This document shows, piece by piece, positions 26,097 to 33,138 of a stretch of 61,075 nucleotides of DNA. Origin of the DNA: a virus. The position numbers and the translations under genes were made by a program. A model generated the notes under the pieces. The model had not been told where the DNA came from. It did not search any database and saw only the letters and a list, made by a program, of their open reading frames with translations. Where the stretch lies: positions 1-61,075 of IMG/VR virus record IMGVR_UViG_3300010883_000028. One strand, written 5' to 3'. Position 1 is the stretch's first letter; every line of letters begins with the position of its first letter.

Positions 26097-26692
26097 CGAT
26101 AAGGTTTGCCGCATATCCATCCTACTAAACTATAACGAGTACCCTCTGTTACGGGAGTTACTCTATGAAATGTAAAACTAGGAAATACTATAGCACATCC
26201 TAACTTAGGTGTCAAGACTTCATTTCTATTTTTTTCGTGTGGTGACCCTAGTTCAAACTCAAAGTTACCACCAATGTAATCAGTATTCAAAATAATAGAG
26301 AAACTAATCTTTCTTATCTTTCCTCTTAGTACCTCAGAAACATCATTAGGGGCGTAAGGGAGACTTCTCTGGTCGGCGTGCCAATCATAGTGTTGCTTCT
26401 TACTACCTTCATACTTCGTAAACTGCAAATCTTCAAAAGCATCATACTCAAAGTTCCACCCATTGTTTATATTCTCTAGATATATCATCTGAAGTAAAGG
26501 TTTATAAAAGAATTCAGTCTCAGCATTTCTTTTAAACCAAGATACAGAACTAAGTCTATGGTCCTTTTCATTTGCCTCGGTACTGTCAATCTTTGCTGGT
26601 TCAATATTGGATTCGCCCATCTCAATAATCTTAGTAAGAGATGCATCATCAAATAAACGTACAGTTTCAGAAAATTGAGTTTTTAAAATCAT
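26093..26692 (-). CDS. 2OG-Fe(II) oxygenase (PKHD/prolyl-hydroxylase type)
   Basis: 199 aa. The iron facial triad is HAD in HYDWHADQ (~103-105) with distal His in PSFTFHRVTPVTEGTRY (~174), and Arg binds 2-oxoglutarate in the same segment. The double-stranded beta-helix strands (KISFSIILNTDYIGGNFEFE, GCAIVFPSF, SLVGWICG) are clear. Substrate unknown; phage members may hydroxylate proteins or nucleotides. It is coupled by ATGA overlaps with gp33 upstream and gp59 downstream. Confidence 0.85.
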   Translation of the reverse strand: MILKTQFSETVRLFDDASLTKIIEMGESNIEPAKIDSTEANEKDHRLSSVSWFKRNAETEFFYKPLLQMIYLENINNGWNFEYDAFEDLQFTKYEGSKKQHYDWHADQRSLPYAPNDVSEVLRGKIRKISFSIILNTDYIGGNFEFELGSPHEKNRNEVLTPKLGCAIVFPSFTFHRVTPVTEGTRYSLVGWICGKPYR

Positions 26693-26934
26693 GCCGGCAA
26701 TTCAGCAGTTGTTCTAGGAAGATAATGTAAATCCTGTGCATTCACTGCTACTTTCTCTTTTAATGTTTTACTCACAAACTTCTTAACATCTTCAGGTTCT
26801 AGTTCATGGTTTTCGCAATATATAAGAATTGCATCCATATAATTAACTTGTTTGTCTTTTACAATATCTTCTACTAATTTAGAAAATCTTTTTGGCGTCA
26901 TCGGTTCTACTTCATTCATTTCAATTAATCCCAT
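26689..26934 (-). CDS. 33: Late transcription co-activator gp33
   Basis: An 81-aa small acidic/helical protein: TPKRFSKLVEDIVKDKQVNY, MDAILIYCENHELEPEDVKK, FVSKTLKEKVAVNAQDLHYL, PRTTAELPA. This is the gp33 pattern of marine T4-likes, which links RNA polymerase to the sliding clamp for late transcription. It fits the TATAAATA boxes in this window. GGGA spacing would also allow a start at the internal ATG (26919), avoiding the 10-nt overlap with the upstream hydrolase. Confidence 0.8.
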   Translation of the reverse strand: MGLIEMNEVEPMTPKRFSKLVEDIVKDKQVNYMDAILIYCENHELEPEDVKKFVSKTLKEKVAVNAQDLHYLPRTTAELPA

Positions 26935-27452
26935 CTATAAAATATGTGGTCAGCAATTTGACCAATATAAGTTTTTGTTTTCCACCATGACGGTTTCACA
27001 TAGTCTGCATGATAGTGTGTTGCACCTTCTATCAATCCATCATATCTTCCAGATAATATTCTTTTCGATAACATATAAATTTTTGAATATGATACCTTAT
27101 CTGTTATTACGTCTTTCTTACCATCACAGTACCAAGAGAATTGACATTTGTGTCTTATAGGATAATATATTCTATGACGATCCATCATCCATTTATGTTG
27201 CTTAGTCTTCCAACTCTCTTTCATTCTCGCTTGATACACTACATCACACACAGAGTTAGGATATCTATTATCTTTCATTCTATTAATAACTACTAGACCT
27301 ACTGCAACTTGTCCTGCATCAGGTTGACCTTTTGCTTCATGGTATATATTATTTGCTAGACAAGTTAGTGGATCCTCTGCTCTTGTATTATCTGCATATG
27401 CCGAAAGCGATAGACATGATAATAATAATGTTGCTACTATTGTTTTATTCAT
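26925..27452 (-). CDS. Secreted SleB-type cell-wall hydrolase (Hydrolase_2)
   Basis: 175 aa from MNKTIVATLLL (27452). An N-terminal signal peptide (VATLLLSCLSLSAYA) is followed by the Hydrolase_2/SleB pattern: CLANNIYHEAKGQPDAGQVA, VGLVVINRMKDNRYPNSVCD, VYQARMKESW and the C-terminal ATHYHADYVKPSWWKT. E in YHEA is the likely catalytic residue. It should degrade peptidoglycan from the periplasm, in addition to the GH108-like endolysin 1.6 kb away. The predicted transcription start coincides with the ATG (leaderless). Confidence 0.85.
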   Translation of the reverse strand: MNKTIVATLLLSCLSLSAYADNTRAEDPLTCLANNIYHEAKGQPDAGQVAVGLVVINRMKDNRYPNSVCDVVYQARMKESWKTKQHKWMMDRHRIYYPIRHKCQFSWYCDGKKDVITDKVSYSKIYMLSKRILSGRYDGLIEGATHYHADYVKPSWWKTKTYIGQIADHIFYRWD

Positions 27453-27458
27453 AGTTGC

Positions 27459-27487
27459 ATTATACTCCATTTTAGATGGGTTGTCAA
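27459..27487 (-). promoter_or_regulatory. Host-like promoter for SleB hydrolase (class with CCATAAAAAGAC upstream)
   Basis: Minus strand: TTGACA (27487-27482), 17-nt spacer, TATAAT (27464-27459). The -10 box ends 7 nt before the ATG at 27452. The upstream block ACTTTTACCATAAAAAGAC is nearly identical to that at the bS21 promoter. Confidence 0.75.
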
Positions 27488-27511
27488 GTCTTTTTATGGT
27501 AAAAGTGAAAA

Positions 27512-27692
27512 TAAGGTGGTAGGTTATTCTGTTGCTAAGAAACCTACCGAAACTCCATTAACAATTACTGCTTACGCCGCAATTGCCATAGGTGCAAAAT
27601 TATCGTTTGCGTTTGTAGTTTTTGACCAATTACGCAGTCACCCGACAGTTCTACTCTTACCTATCTCCATCAGTCGATCCTATTTCGCCCCC
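27512..27692 (-). ncRNA. ssrA: tmRNA, coding (messenger) piece of a permuted two-piece tmRNA
   Basis: The mature 5' end is predicted at 27692: GGGGGCG (27692-27686) pairs over 7 bp, with one G-U, to the acceptor strand CGCCTCC at 27825-27819. Then come the D-arm-like AGGATCGACTG and a resume codon with tag ORF at 27610-27572, encoding ANDNFAPMAIAA and a stop. CTGTCGGGT (27648-27640) can pair with ACCAGGCAG (27854-27846) in the acceptor piece as helix P2. An 8-bp hairpin (27518-27525/27541-27548) marks the 3' region. The approximate 3' end is a guess. Function: rescue of stalled ribosomes and tagging for proteolysis. Confidence 0.88.
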
Positions 27693-27794
27693 ATCATAAT
27701 TACTTGATTTACCAATACCTGATAAATATTTGATAGGAACTTCTTCCTTAATATTAAATCGTTTGATAAACCAATTAACTAATTTCTCAAACAT
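27657..27794 (-). CDS. Possible small ORF inside the tmRNA intervening segment (45 aa)
   Basis: ATG at 27794 has GGGAG 7 nt upstream and encodes MFEKLVNWFIKRFNIKEEV ... ending after EIGSTDGDR. It begins in the segment between the two tmRNA pieces and runs 36 nt into the coding piece (27692-27657). The N-terminal amphipathic helix and good ribosome-binding site suggest a real gene, but the overlap with structured RNA argues for caution. It would be translated only from unprocessed precursor. Confidence 0.35.
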   Translation of the reverse strand: MFEKLVNWFIKRFNIKEEVPIKYLSGIGKSSNYDGGEIGSTDGDR

Positions 27795-27814
27795 ATGTAA
27801 CTCCCAAGTAATTA

Positions 27815-27878
27815 TGGTGGAGGCGATGGGTACTGCCCCCATGTCCTGCCTGGTCTTTGGTTTGTATCAACAAACTGT
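27815..27878 (-). ncRNA. ssrA: tmRNA, acceptor piece of the permuted two-piece tmRNA
   Basis: The 3' end is CGCCTCC-A-CCA (27825-27815). It is preceded by a T-arm-like 5-bp stem ATGGG/CCCAT with 7-nt loop GGCAGTA (27842-27826); the loop is not canonical, as is usual in permuted tmRNAs. A 6-bp hairpin GTTTGT/ACAAAC lies near the 5' end. It is upstream of the coding piece in transcription order, which is the circularly permuted arrangement of alphaproteobacteria. The 5' end is taken from the predicted promoter. Confidence 0.85.
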
Positions 27879-27883
27879 AATCT

Positions 27884-27914
27884 TATTTATATCATACTGA
27901 AACAACTTTGTCAA
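27884..27914 (-). promoter_or_regulatory. Dual promoter for tmRNA: host-type and T4-late boxes overlapping
   Basis: Minus strand: TTGACA (27914-27909), 17-nt spacer, TATAAA (27891-27886), which is also the first part of a T4-late box TATAAATA (27891-27884). The RNA could thus be made both early and late in infection. Confidence 0.7.
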
Positions 27915-27928
27915 GTGATTTTTCAATA

Positions 27929-28330
27929 TTATGTTTCAATCCCTGGTGGTTTGATACCTTTAAATATATTTGTATTATATTCTGCACCTGTGCCACTAGA
28001 TAATACGCAAGTTGTCATGGATGGTGCATGATACTCTAATAAAGTTGAACTACCAGATGTAGGATTTGCTAATATTTCTATAATAGTTCCTTCTGCTGAA
28101 ATCCACCTAACAACTCCTACTTCACCATGTGATGATAATAGTTTTCCTTTAACTGCTTCATAACTGTCATTGGTACATGATACTGGTTTATGTAAACGAA
28201 ACATTTCACCTGTAAATGGTTGCTCTGGTTTTTCAGTATCTTTAGGTAATTCTTCTCCAAATGCAAAACCACAAGATATTAATACTATCCATATGGTAAC
28301 ACAACCTATTAGATATTTATCTATTTTCAT
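27929..28330 (-). CDS. Secreted protein, unknown (133 aa)
   Basis: 133 aa with a signal peptide (YLIGCVTIWIVLISCGFAFG) and a small beta-rich mature domain containing two Cys (KPVSCTNDSYEAVKG; PSMTTCVLSSG), possibly a periplasmic disulphide-bonded domain. It lies upstream of the tmRNA and downstream of the exonuclease gene. No family recognised. Periplasmic location is predicted from the leader only. Confidence 0.6.
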   Translation of the reverse strand: MKIDKYLIGCVTIWIVLISCGFAFGEELPKDTEKPEQPFTGEMFRLHKPVSCTNDSYEAVKGKLLSSHGEVGVVRWISAEGTIIEILANPTSGSSTLLEYHAPSMTTCVLSSGTGAEYNTNIFKGIKPPGIET

Positions 28331-28343
28331 TATAGTCTCCTTA

Positions 28344-29012
28344 TCAGATTCCGTTTGCCTGTCTATACCGATTTCTTATATCAATATATTTAGCAATATA
28401 ATCATCTCTCTTCACTCTAAAGAGTTGAGGTTCATCACCCTCTACTGCTATAAGGATTGCAATAGTATCAACAGGTACACCTGTTAGTTCTTCATACATT
28501 ACTGCGTATGCTGAACCTTGACAAAAGTAATTTGTAATCCATTCTTTAGATTTAGGTTTACTTGAAGTTTTAAAATCGATAATAGATAATCGACCATCAA
28601 ACTCAGCGATACAATCTACACGACCAGCAGTTTCTAAATGATTAGAATACAAACTCTTTTCTTGTAGTTGAATATTGTTTATTCTATTGAGAAAAGGTTT
28701 GATGCTATTGAACATCATCTTCTCTGCAGGACCTACTATCTTAGGTTCCTTATTATTAAGATAGTCTTCACATTGATAGTGAAAACGACTACCTCTGGCA
28801 GATGCTTGGCGACTAATCTTATTCGCTACTTCTTCACCTACACGTTTACGCCATGCTAAGATACCTTTTTTAGTATCCCAACCTAGGACTGTAGTGACTG
28901 AAGGATATTGCTTACCTTCTGGTGTCACATACAGTCTTTGGTTGTTCTCATTAATTGTTTTTAGTTCAACTAATTTTTTATAGTAGTCTTCATTTAGATG
29001 TTTAAATAACAC
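28344..29012 (-). CDS. PD-(D/E)XK exonuclease (Cas4/RecB-like)
   Basis: 222 aa. The nuclease core is visible at LETAGRVDCIAEFDGRLSII followed by DFKTSSKPK (about residues 126-155): D...D-x-K with upstream E/H in RGSRFHYQCEDYL. The C-terminal helix FCQGSAYAVMYEELTGVPVD is typical of this group (mitochondrial MGME1-like/RecB-like). Marine T4-likes use such enzymes in DNA processing or host DNA breakdown. It has its own promoter (TTGACT-17-TATACT) 32 nt upstream. Confidence 0.8.
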   Translation of the reverse strand: MLFKHLNEDYYKKLVELKTINENNQRLYVTPEGKQYPSVTTVLGWDTKKGILAWRKRVGEEVANKISRQASARGSRFHYQCEDYLNNKEPKIVGPAEKMMFNSIKPFLNRINNIQLQEKSLYSNHLETAGRVDCIAEFDGRLSIIDFKTSSKPKSKEWITNYFCQGSAYAVMYEELTGVPVDTIAILIAVEGDEPQLFRVKRDDYIAKYIDIRNRYRQANGI

Positions 29013-29043
29013 ATTATAATCCTCAAGTTGTAATTATACCTTC

Positions 29044-29072
29044 AGTATAACACACTTACATAGTGAAGTCAA
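29044..29072 (-). promoter_or_regulatory. Host-like promoter for the exonuclease
   Basis: Minus strand TTGACT (29072-29067), 17-nt spacer, TATACT (29049-29044). Confidence 0.6.
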
Positions 29073-29076
29073 GTAT

Positions 29077-29676
29077 TTATTTCGCCGCTTCTTCTTCTGC
29101 TTTTATTTTAGCAATTTCTTCTGGCGACTGGTCATTCCATTCAGCAGGAAATTCTGCCATCTGTAAAGCGTATTCGGTTGTATCAGTATTTCTAGCAGTC
29201 CAACCTCTACCGAATGTATCAAAGTGTTTTAGACTTTCATAATATGCTTGACGTTTTAACTGATATAAGTTAATGACTTCTTCAAGTCCATCTTTTTCTA
29301 CTAGAGCATTAATTGCTTTAATACTATTAGGACCTATACCACCATCAACAGTAGTACCTGCCATCTTCTGTATCATCTTGGCGGCACGACTAGGTCCTGC
29401 ATTTACGCCAAAGTCAAAGATACATAAATCTAAACCTTGAGGAAGGTCATCACCTTTGATTTTATTCCAATAGTTTTCCTCGTAGATTGGTTTTACGTCT
29501 TCATCGTCTAATGCTTTCATTTGGTCTACTGTACTTTCTTTTCCAATCCATGCATCATAGACTTTCTTAGTAACTCCCAAATTTGTAATTCCACCTGGAT
29601 CATCAGGATGATTTACATATCCACCTTCATGTCTTAGTACCTTATGAACGCAGTTTCCGAAATTATGTTTTGCCAT
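29077..29676 (-). CDS. Endolysin, N-acetylmuramidase (GH108-like)
   Basis: 199 aa. GH108 signature near the N-terminus: VLRHEGGYVNHPDDPGGITN and LGVTKKVYDAW, with E in HEGGY as the catalytic acid. The second half (LCIFDFGVNAGPSRAAKMIQ, VDGGIGPNSIKAIN) is the peptidoglycan-binding-type C-terminal half of the family. No signal peptide. It ends in a charged tail (EEIAKIKAEEEAAK). It cleaves peptidoglycan at lysis; the small membrane protein just upstream is a holin candidate. Confidence 0.85.
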   Translation of the reverse strand: MAKHNFGNCVHKVLRHEGGYVNHPDDPGGITNLGVTKKVYDAWIGKESTVDQMKALDDEDVKPIYEENYWNKIKGDDLPQGLDLCIFDFGVNAGPSRAAKMIQKMAGTTVDGGIGPNSIKAINALVEKDGLEEVINLYQLKRQAYYESLKHFDTFGRGWTARNTDTTEYALQMAEFPAEWNDQSPEEIAKIKAEEEAAK

Positions 29677-29682
29677 TTTACT

Positions 29683-29844
29683 TTATCCTTTTTTAACGAT
29701 TGTCCAAAATCCCCAAGCAATCGCAATGCCGGCGGCAATCTTTGCTAGTGGTGATAAGAATAGAACTAGGCAACCAAGGAGTATTAATCCGGCGCCGTCC
29801 CAACTCGTTCTTTCTTTAATTCTGTTTTTAATCCATTTAGTCAT
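29683..29844 (-). CDS. Small membrane protein, holin candidate (53 aa)
   Basis: 53 aa from MTKWIKNRIKERTSWDGAG (29844). A basic N-terminus is followed by two short hydrophobic segments (GLILLGCLVLFLSPLAK and AAGIAIAWGFWTIV). It sits 6 nt upstream of the endolysin, a typical place for a holin, and similar small proteins adjoin endolysins in marine T4-likes. Holin function is inferred from topology and context only. Confidence 0.6.
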   Translation of the reverse strand: MTKWIKNRIKERTSWDGAGLILLGCLVLFLSPLAKIAAGIAIAWGFWTIVKKG

Positions 29845-29861
29845 TTTGATTCTCCTATTAT

Positions 29862-30623
29862 TTATGCACAAAGATTTTGCTGAAGTTTTTTATCCACACT
29901 CTCAAACAATCCTTTATACTCTTTACGGTTCTTCGCTAAGATATATTCCTTAACTAAACCGCTTCGTACTATATCTTCTTCTGAAAAATCTATCGTTTCA
30001 AAAGAAGGCATATTCTTTATAATATCCATAAACTGAATAATTCCAGTTTGCTCCGATTGTTTTACTAAATCGGTTTGCATAAAGTCCCCACAAAATGCGA
30101 TGCGAGAATTTTCACCTACCCTTGTTACTATTGTATCTAATTCGTGAAAATTTAAATTTTGACATTCATCTACAATAATATAGGAATCTTTTAATGTTAT
30201 GCCTCTAATATATGATGTGGGCATAAACTCTAGTATGTCTTGATATTTAGCAAGTTCATATGGGTTCTCTACGTCAGGAAACAACTCATCGAATAGGGAA
30301 TAATAAGGTTCAGTATAAACAGACATCTTCTCTTCTTGTGAACCAGGTAAGAAACCTATATCTCTTGTTGGTAACATAGAGCGAACAATGACAACTTTTG
30401 TCTGGTCTACTCTTCGTGAAAGTACTGCCTTCATTGCAAGATATATCATAATAAATGTTTTACCTGTTCCAGCACAACCATGTAACATCAAATTCTTATC
30501 ATCATCAAAAGCATCAAAAGTTTTACTTTGATTATATGTCATAGGTTTAATATTTTTTAACGATGTCTTCGTTAAGCATTTAGCACGAACTGGTACGGGT
30601 TTATTTTTTCGTTGTCTTGACAT
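29862..30623 (-). CDS. phoH: PhoH-like ATPase
   Basis: 253 aa. Walker A HGCAGTGKTFI (~50-58), Walker B DSYIIVDECQN (~148-158), and the PhoH landmarks RSMLPTRDIGFLPG, NSRIAFCGDFMQTD. A cytosolic P-loop ATPase very common in marine phages; its role is debated (RNA or phosphate-stress metabolism). It is separated by 55 nt from the next upstream gene and followed by the holin candidate. Confidence 0.9.
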   Translation of the reverse strand: MSRQRKNKPVPVRAKCLTKTSLKNIKPMTYNQSKTFDAFDDDKNLMLHGCAGTGKTFIMIYLAMKAVLSRRVDQTKVVIVRSMLPTRDIGFLPGSQEEKMSVYTEPYYSLFDELFPDVENPYELAKYQDILEFMPTSYIRGITLKDSYIIVDECQNLNFHELDTIVTRVGENSRIAFCGDFMQTDLVKQSEQTGIIQFMDIIKNMPSFETIDFSEEDIVRSGLVKEYILAKNRKEYKGLFESVDKKLQQNLCA

Positions 30624-30677
30624 GAGTTCTCCTTGTTGAATGGGTCAGCATTTTATAAGGTCATCAAAATCTCATCA

Positions 30678-31709
30678 TCAGTGTTTATATGGACACTTAT
30701 CTCCTTTCTCTTTTTCTTGCTTAAATCCTAATGCTTTTCTTGCTAGTCTATATGCTTTAGAACCTTGCCATTGAGATGTGTGAAGATAAAATATCTCTTT
30801 GTCTCGTTCTAAATCTCTTTCATTTGCTTGACGTAACTCAAGAGGAAGTCTTTCTCTCTTGATAGGAATATGTGTAATTAAAGGTTGACCAAACTCCATT
30901 GAAAATTGTACACCCTTTTTCTTTACGAAAAAGAACATATTACTTTCATGCCAGTAGTCAGTATTAAGTACACCAGGAACTGCTTGTATGCAATCATTGA
31001 ATTGAAATGTAGGATCAACCAAAAGCATACTCCAACCTTTAGGCGTTACTACTCTCCACTGAGTTTCTAATTTAAGAAGTTGAGTACACCAAGTATCGGG
31101 TAAGTGTTCTATCATGGTTGAGTATTGACTTTCAGGATGCGTCTTCCAACTTGGAGATACTTCCTCTCTCTTATGAAATTCACGCCAGTCTCCAACATCT
31201 TCTGCAGTATAACCTAATCCCATGAGATATGCTTTAACTTCATTACTATCAGGTTCTAAACCTTTTGCAATATTAAAGTCTCCATTTGCATCTTCTGGAT
31301 TCCCTACATTAGTAGCAGAACCATTTGTTGGTGAATGAGTTAGTATTTGTTTACCATCATGTGTTGTACTAATAATACTATTCGACCAAAAGGGCATTGT
31401 ATAACCAAGAGTAAGAATATCTTGCATACCAGGACACGACTTAATAGTATGACCCCAAGTATTAAAGTCTGGATGAATACCATGAGGTATTGCTCTTGCT
31501 TTTGCCATACCTTCGTGGTGTTCTAGTGTTTGTTCAGGACCAGTATCTATTTTAGGTAAGTTGCGAAACCAAGAAGGCATAAACTTAGCAGTAGGTTGAA
31601 CTGGTGCCCACTTTTGCATACCAGGAATATGTGAGTAGTATTCTACCTTAGGTGCAGTATAACTTTTCTTTGCTAACCATTGTGAAAAGTCGTGAATTAA
31701 TTCTTTCAC
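30678..31709 (-). CDS. Conserved phage protein, DUF6065-like (343 aa)
   Basis: 343 aa. Motifs MPSWFRNLPKID, KSCPGMQDILTLGYTMPFWS, WRVVTPKGWSMLLVDPTF, QAVPGVLNTDYWHESNMFFF and QPLITHIPIKRE match the pattern of an uncharacterised phage/cyanobacterial family (DUF6065-type, from memory). The C-terminus is basic with FKQEKEKGDKCPYKH. It overlaps the upstream 98-aa gene by 4 nt. Function unknown. Confidence 0.65.
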   Translation of the reverse strand: MKELIHDFSQWLAKKSYTAPKVEYYSHIPGMQKWAPVQPTAKFMPSWFRNLPKIDTGPEQTLEHHEGMAKARAIPHGIHPDFNTWGHTIKSCPGMQDILTLGYTMPFWSNSIISTTHDGKQILTHSPTNGSATNVGNPEDANGDFNIAKGLEPDSNEVKAYLMGLGYTAEDVGDWREFHKREEVSPSWKTHPESQYSTMIEHLPDTWCTQLLKLETQWRVVTPKGWSMLLVDPTFQFNDCIQAVPGVLNTDYWHESNMFFFVKKKGVQFSMEFGQPLITHIPIKRERLPLELRQANERDLERDKEIFYLHTSQWQGSKAYRLARKALGFKQEKEKGDKCPYKH

Positions 31710-32002
31710 TTTTTCATTTTCCTATGTTTCTCTACAATTGATTTTGTTTTAATTTCTTTATGAGATTTGCTACGATATCCATCTAAAGATGAACCCGGAT
31801 TCTTTTCTGCTATCTTAGACATAACTTCTTTAAATCCATCAGACTGTTTATTTCTAATTTCTACTCCACTAATAATAGCAGGTGCAGTAATTACTTTCTC
31901 TAAGTGAGGATTTGTTGCATGAAAATCTTCTAGTTCAGTCCAAGACATGAAATGGTCTTCAACTTCTCCTGTTGCTTGATTAATAAATGTATATGTTGGC
32001 AT
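31706..32002 (-). CDS. FmdB-like small protein lacking zinc ligands (98 aa)
   Basis: 98 aa. The start MPTYTFINQATGEVEDHFMS, then WTELEDFHATNPHLEKVITA, is the pattern of phage FmdB-type zinc-ribbon relatives, but no Cys pairs remain. The C-terminus is Lys-rich (SKSHKEIKTKSIVEKHRKMK). It is translated upstream of, and overlaps by 4 nt, the DUF6065-like gene, suggesting the two act together. Function unknown. Confidence 0.6.
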   Translation of the reverse strand: MPTYTFINQATGEVEDHFMSWTELEDFHATNPHLEKVITAPAIISGVEIRNKQSDGFKEVMSKIAEKNPGSSLDGYRSKSHKEIKTKSIVEKHRKMKK

Positions 32003-32024
32003 TATAAAGTTTACTCCAGTATTA

Positions 32025-32087
32025 TTATTTAGTTAGTGCATTTGCTTTCGCTTGAGTTCTTCCATATAATTGATGACGTTTTGCCAT
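32025..32087 (-). CDS. Possible tiny basic peptide (20 aa)
   Basis: ATG at 32087 encodes MAKRHQLYGRTQAKANALTK and stops. No strong ribosome-binding site. A second frame across the same DNA (ending at 32033) reads KVKDNAKDPQFKNLWQNVIN and MEELKRKQMH but lacks a standard start. At least one of the two frames is probably coding, but I cannot decide which. Confidence 0.25.
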   Translation of the reverse strand: MAKRHQLYGRTQAKANALTK

Positions 32088-32144
32088 AGATTTTTAAACT
32101 GAGGGTCTTTAGCATTGTCTTTTACTTTATATAGAAGATTTAAT

Positions 32145-32711
32145 TTATAATTGATTGTGGGGATATTCATACCAGTACGGTGCCTCTCTCAGTTTCCAGT
32201 TTGCAAAGGTTTTCTTTGCCACTCTATAAAAATTACGATAAGCAAGAATACTATCACCAGGTACCATACACTCTGGAAATTGTTTCATTGCTTGAGGTGG
32301 TTCATTAAAACTAATCGATGTGTTTATATTTTTAGGTGGATGAATTAAAAACTCTTGCAAAAGCGTATAACTGCGGTGTTGCTTTCCATATCGTAACTGG
32401 AACTCTTTATGCAGTTCATTCCATAGTTGGTACAACCATGTGTAGTTAGAAGCAGAATAGCGAACCCAAATAGCAGACGGATGATTGACATGACACGCTT
32501 TGTAGATTGTATTTTCTTCATTTGTATTACTTAATCGCCATCTCTTAACTCTTCTGTTGTTCGCATTGTAAGCAGTGTACTCAACACCATCTAAGACCCT
32601 ATGAGCAGTACTCATAAGTTGAGCATACTCAACAAGCATCTTCGAAACGTGTTTGTCAACGTGCCATATCGCACATTGTTTTGGATCATTGTGTAGGTAG
32701 AATATATTCAT
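32145..32711 (-). CDS. Conserved phage protein, possible pyrimidine-dimer glycosylase relative (188 aa)
   Basis: 188 aa from MNIFYLHNDPKQCAIWHVDK (32711). Helical pattern: KHVSKMLVEYAQLMSTAHRV, HVNHPSAIWVRYSASNYTWL, YQLWNELHKEFQLRYGKQHR, with C-terminal APYWYEYPH. Relatives in phages are sometimes grouped with DenV-type pyrimidine-dimer glycosylases (T4 DenV ends near a similar WYKYYG), but the resemblance seen here is weak and the assignment is tentative. Confidence 0.5.
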   Translation of the reverse strand: MNIFYLHNDPKQCAIWHVDKHVSKMLVEYAQLMSTAHRVLDGVEYTAYNANNRRVKRWRLSNTNEENTIYKACHVNHPSAIWVRYSASNYTWLYQLWNELHKEFQLRYGKQHRSYTLLQEFLIHPPKNINTSISFNEPPQAMKQFPECMVPGDSILAYRNFYRVAKKTFANWKLREAPYWYEYPHNQL

Positions 32712-32865
32712 GGTCAGTTTCCTCACATAGTAAAGGCATCTCAATATAGATTGAATCCATATAATGTTTCATATCTGTTATTTCAATATGTATTTGATAT
32801 GCTATCATAGTTATAATCAAAAGTAAAGCAAAACATAATGACAAAAGAAATTTTAAAAAACTCAT
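32686..32865 (-). CDS. Small single-pass membrane protein (59 aa)
   Basis: 59 aa from MSFLKFLLSLCFALLLIITM (32865), with one N-terminal membrane helix and a short acidic outer/inner tail (MEMPLLC-like region ending HEYILPTQ). It overlaps bS21's end by 4 nt and the next gene by 26 nt, so it is part of a tightly packed operon led by bS21. Function unknown. Confidence 0.5.
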   Translation of the reverse strand: MSFLKFLLSLCFALLLIITMIAYQIHIEITDMKHYMDSIYIEMPLLCEETDHEYILPTQ

Positions 32866-33131
32866 AGTTGTTCTTCCAACTTCTTTTGTATCTTTCTCCA
32901 TCGCTTCACTGCTTCTTTTTTTCTACGTTGTTTTTTCTCGGATGGTTTTTCGTAGAATGCTTTTTGTTTTAAATCTTTGAGAAGACCAGACTTTTGAATT
33001 TTACGTTTAAAAATCTTTAATGCTTTCTCAAGGTCACCATTACGAACAGTAACTTCTAAACCCCCATCTCTAGGTCTTTCTTTGAAATTAGGTCTTCGTG
33101 GTTTATCATAAGTTTTATTAAATGTTTTCAT
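32862..33131 (-). CDS. rpsU: Ribosomal protein bS21, phage-encoded
   Basis: 89 aa from MKTFNKTYD (33131). The bS21 core is unmistakable: LEVTVRNGDLEKALKIFKRK, IQKSGLLKDLKQKAFYEKPS, EKKQRRKKEAVKRWRK. bS21 sits near the anti-Shine-Dalgarno region of the 30S subunit and exchanges readily, so phage copies may tune translation to phage mRNAs. Its promoter (TTGACA-17-TATAGT) ends 8 nt before the ATG, so the mRNA appears leaderless. Confidence 0.93.
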   Translation of the reverse strand: MKTFNKTYDKPRRPNFKERPRDGGLEVTVRNGDLEKALKIFKRKIQKSGLLKDLKQKAFYEKPSEKKQRRKKEAVKRWRKIQKKLEEQL

Positions 33132-33138
33132 ACTACAC

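Noticed and set aside
27516-27707. Plus-strand ORF of 63 codons
   Set aside because: It is antisense to the tmRNA coding piece and its hairpin; no ribosome-binding site.
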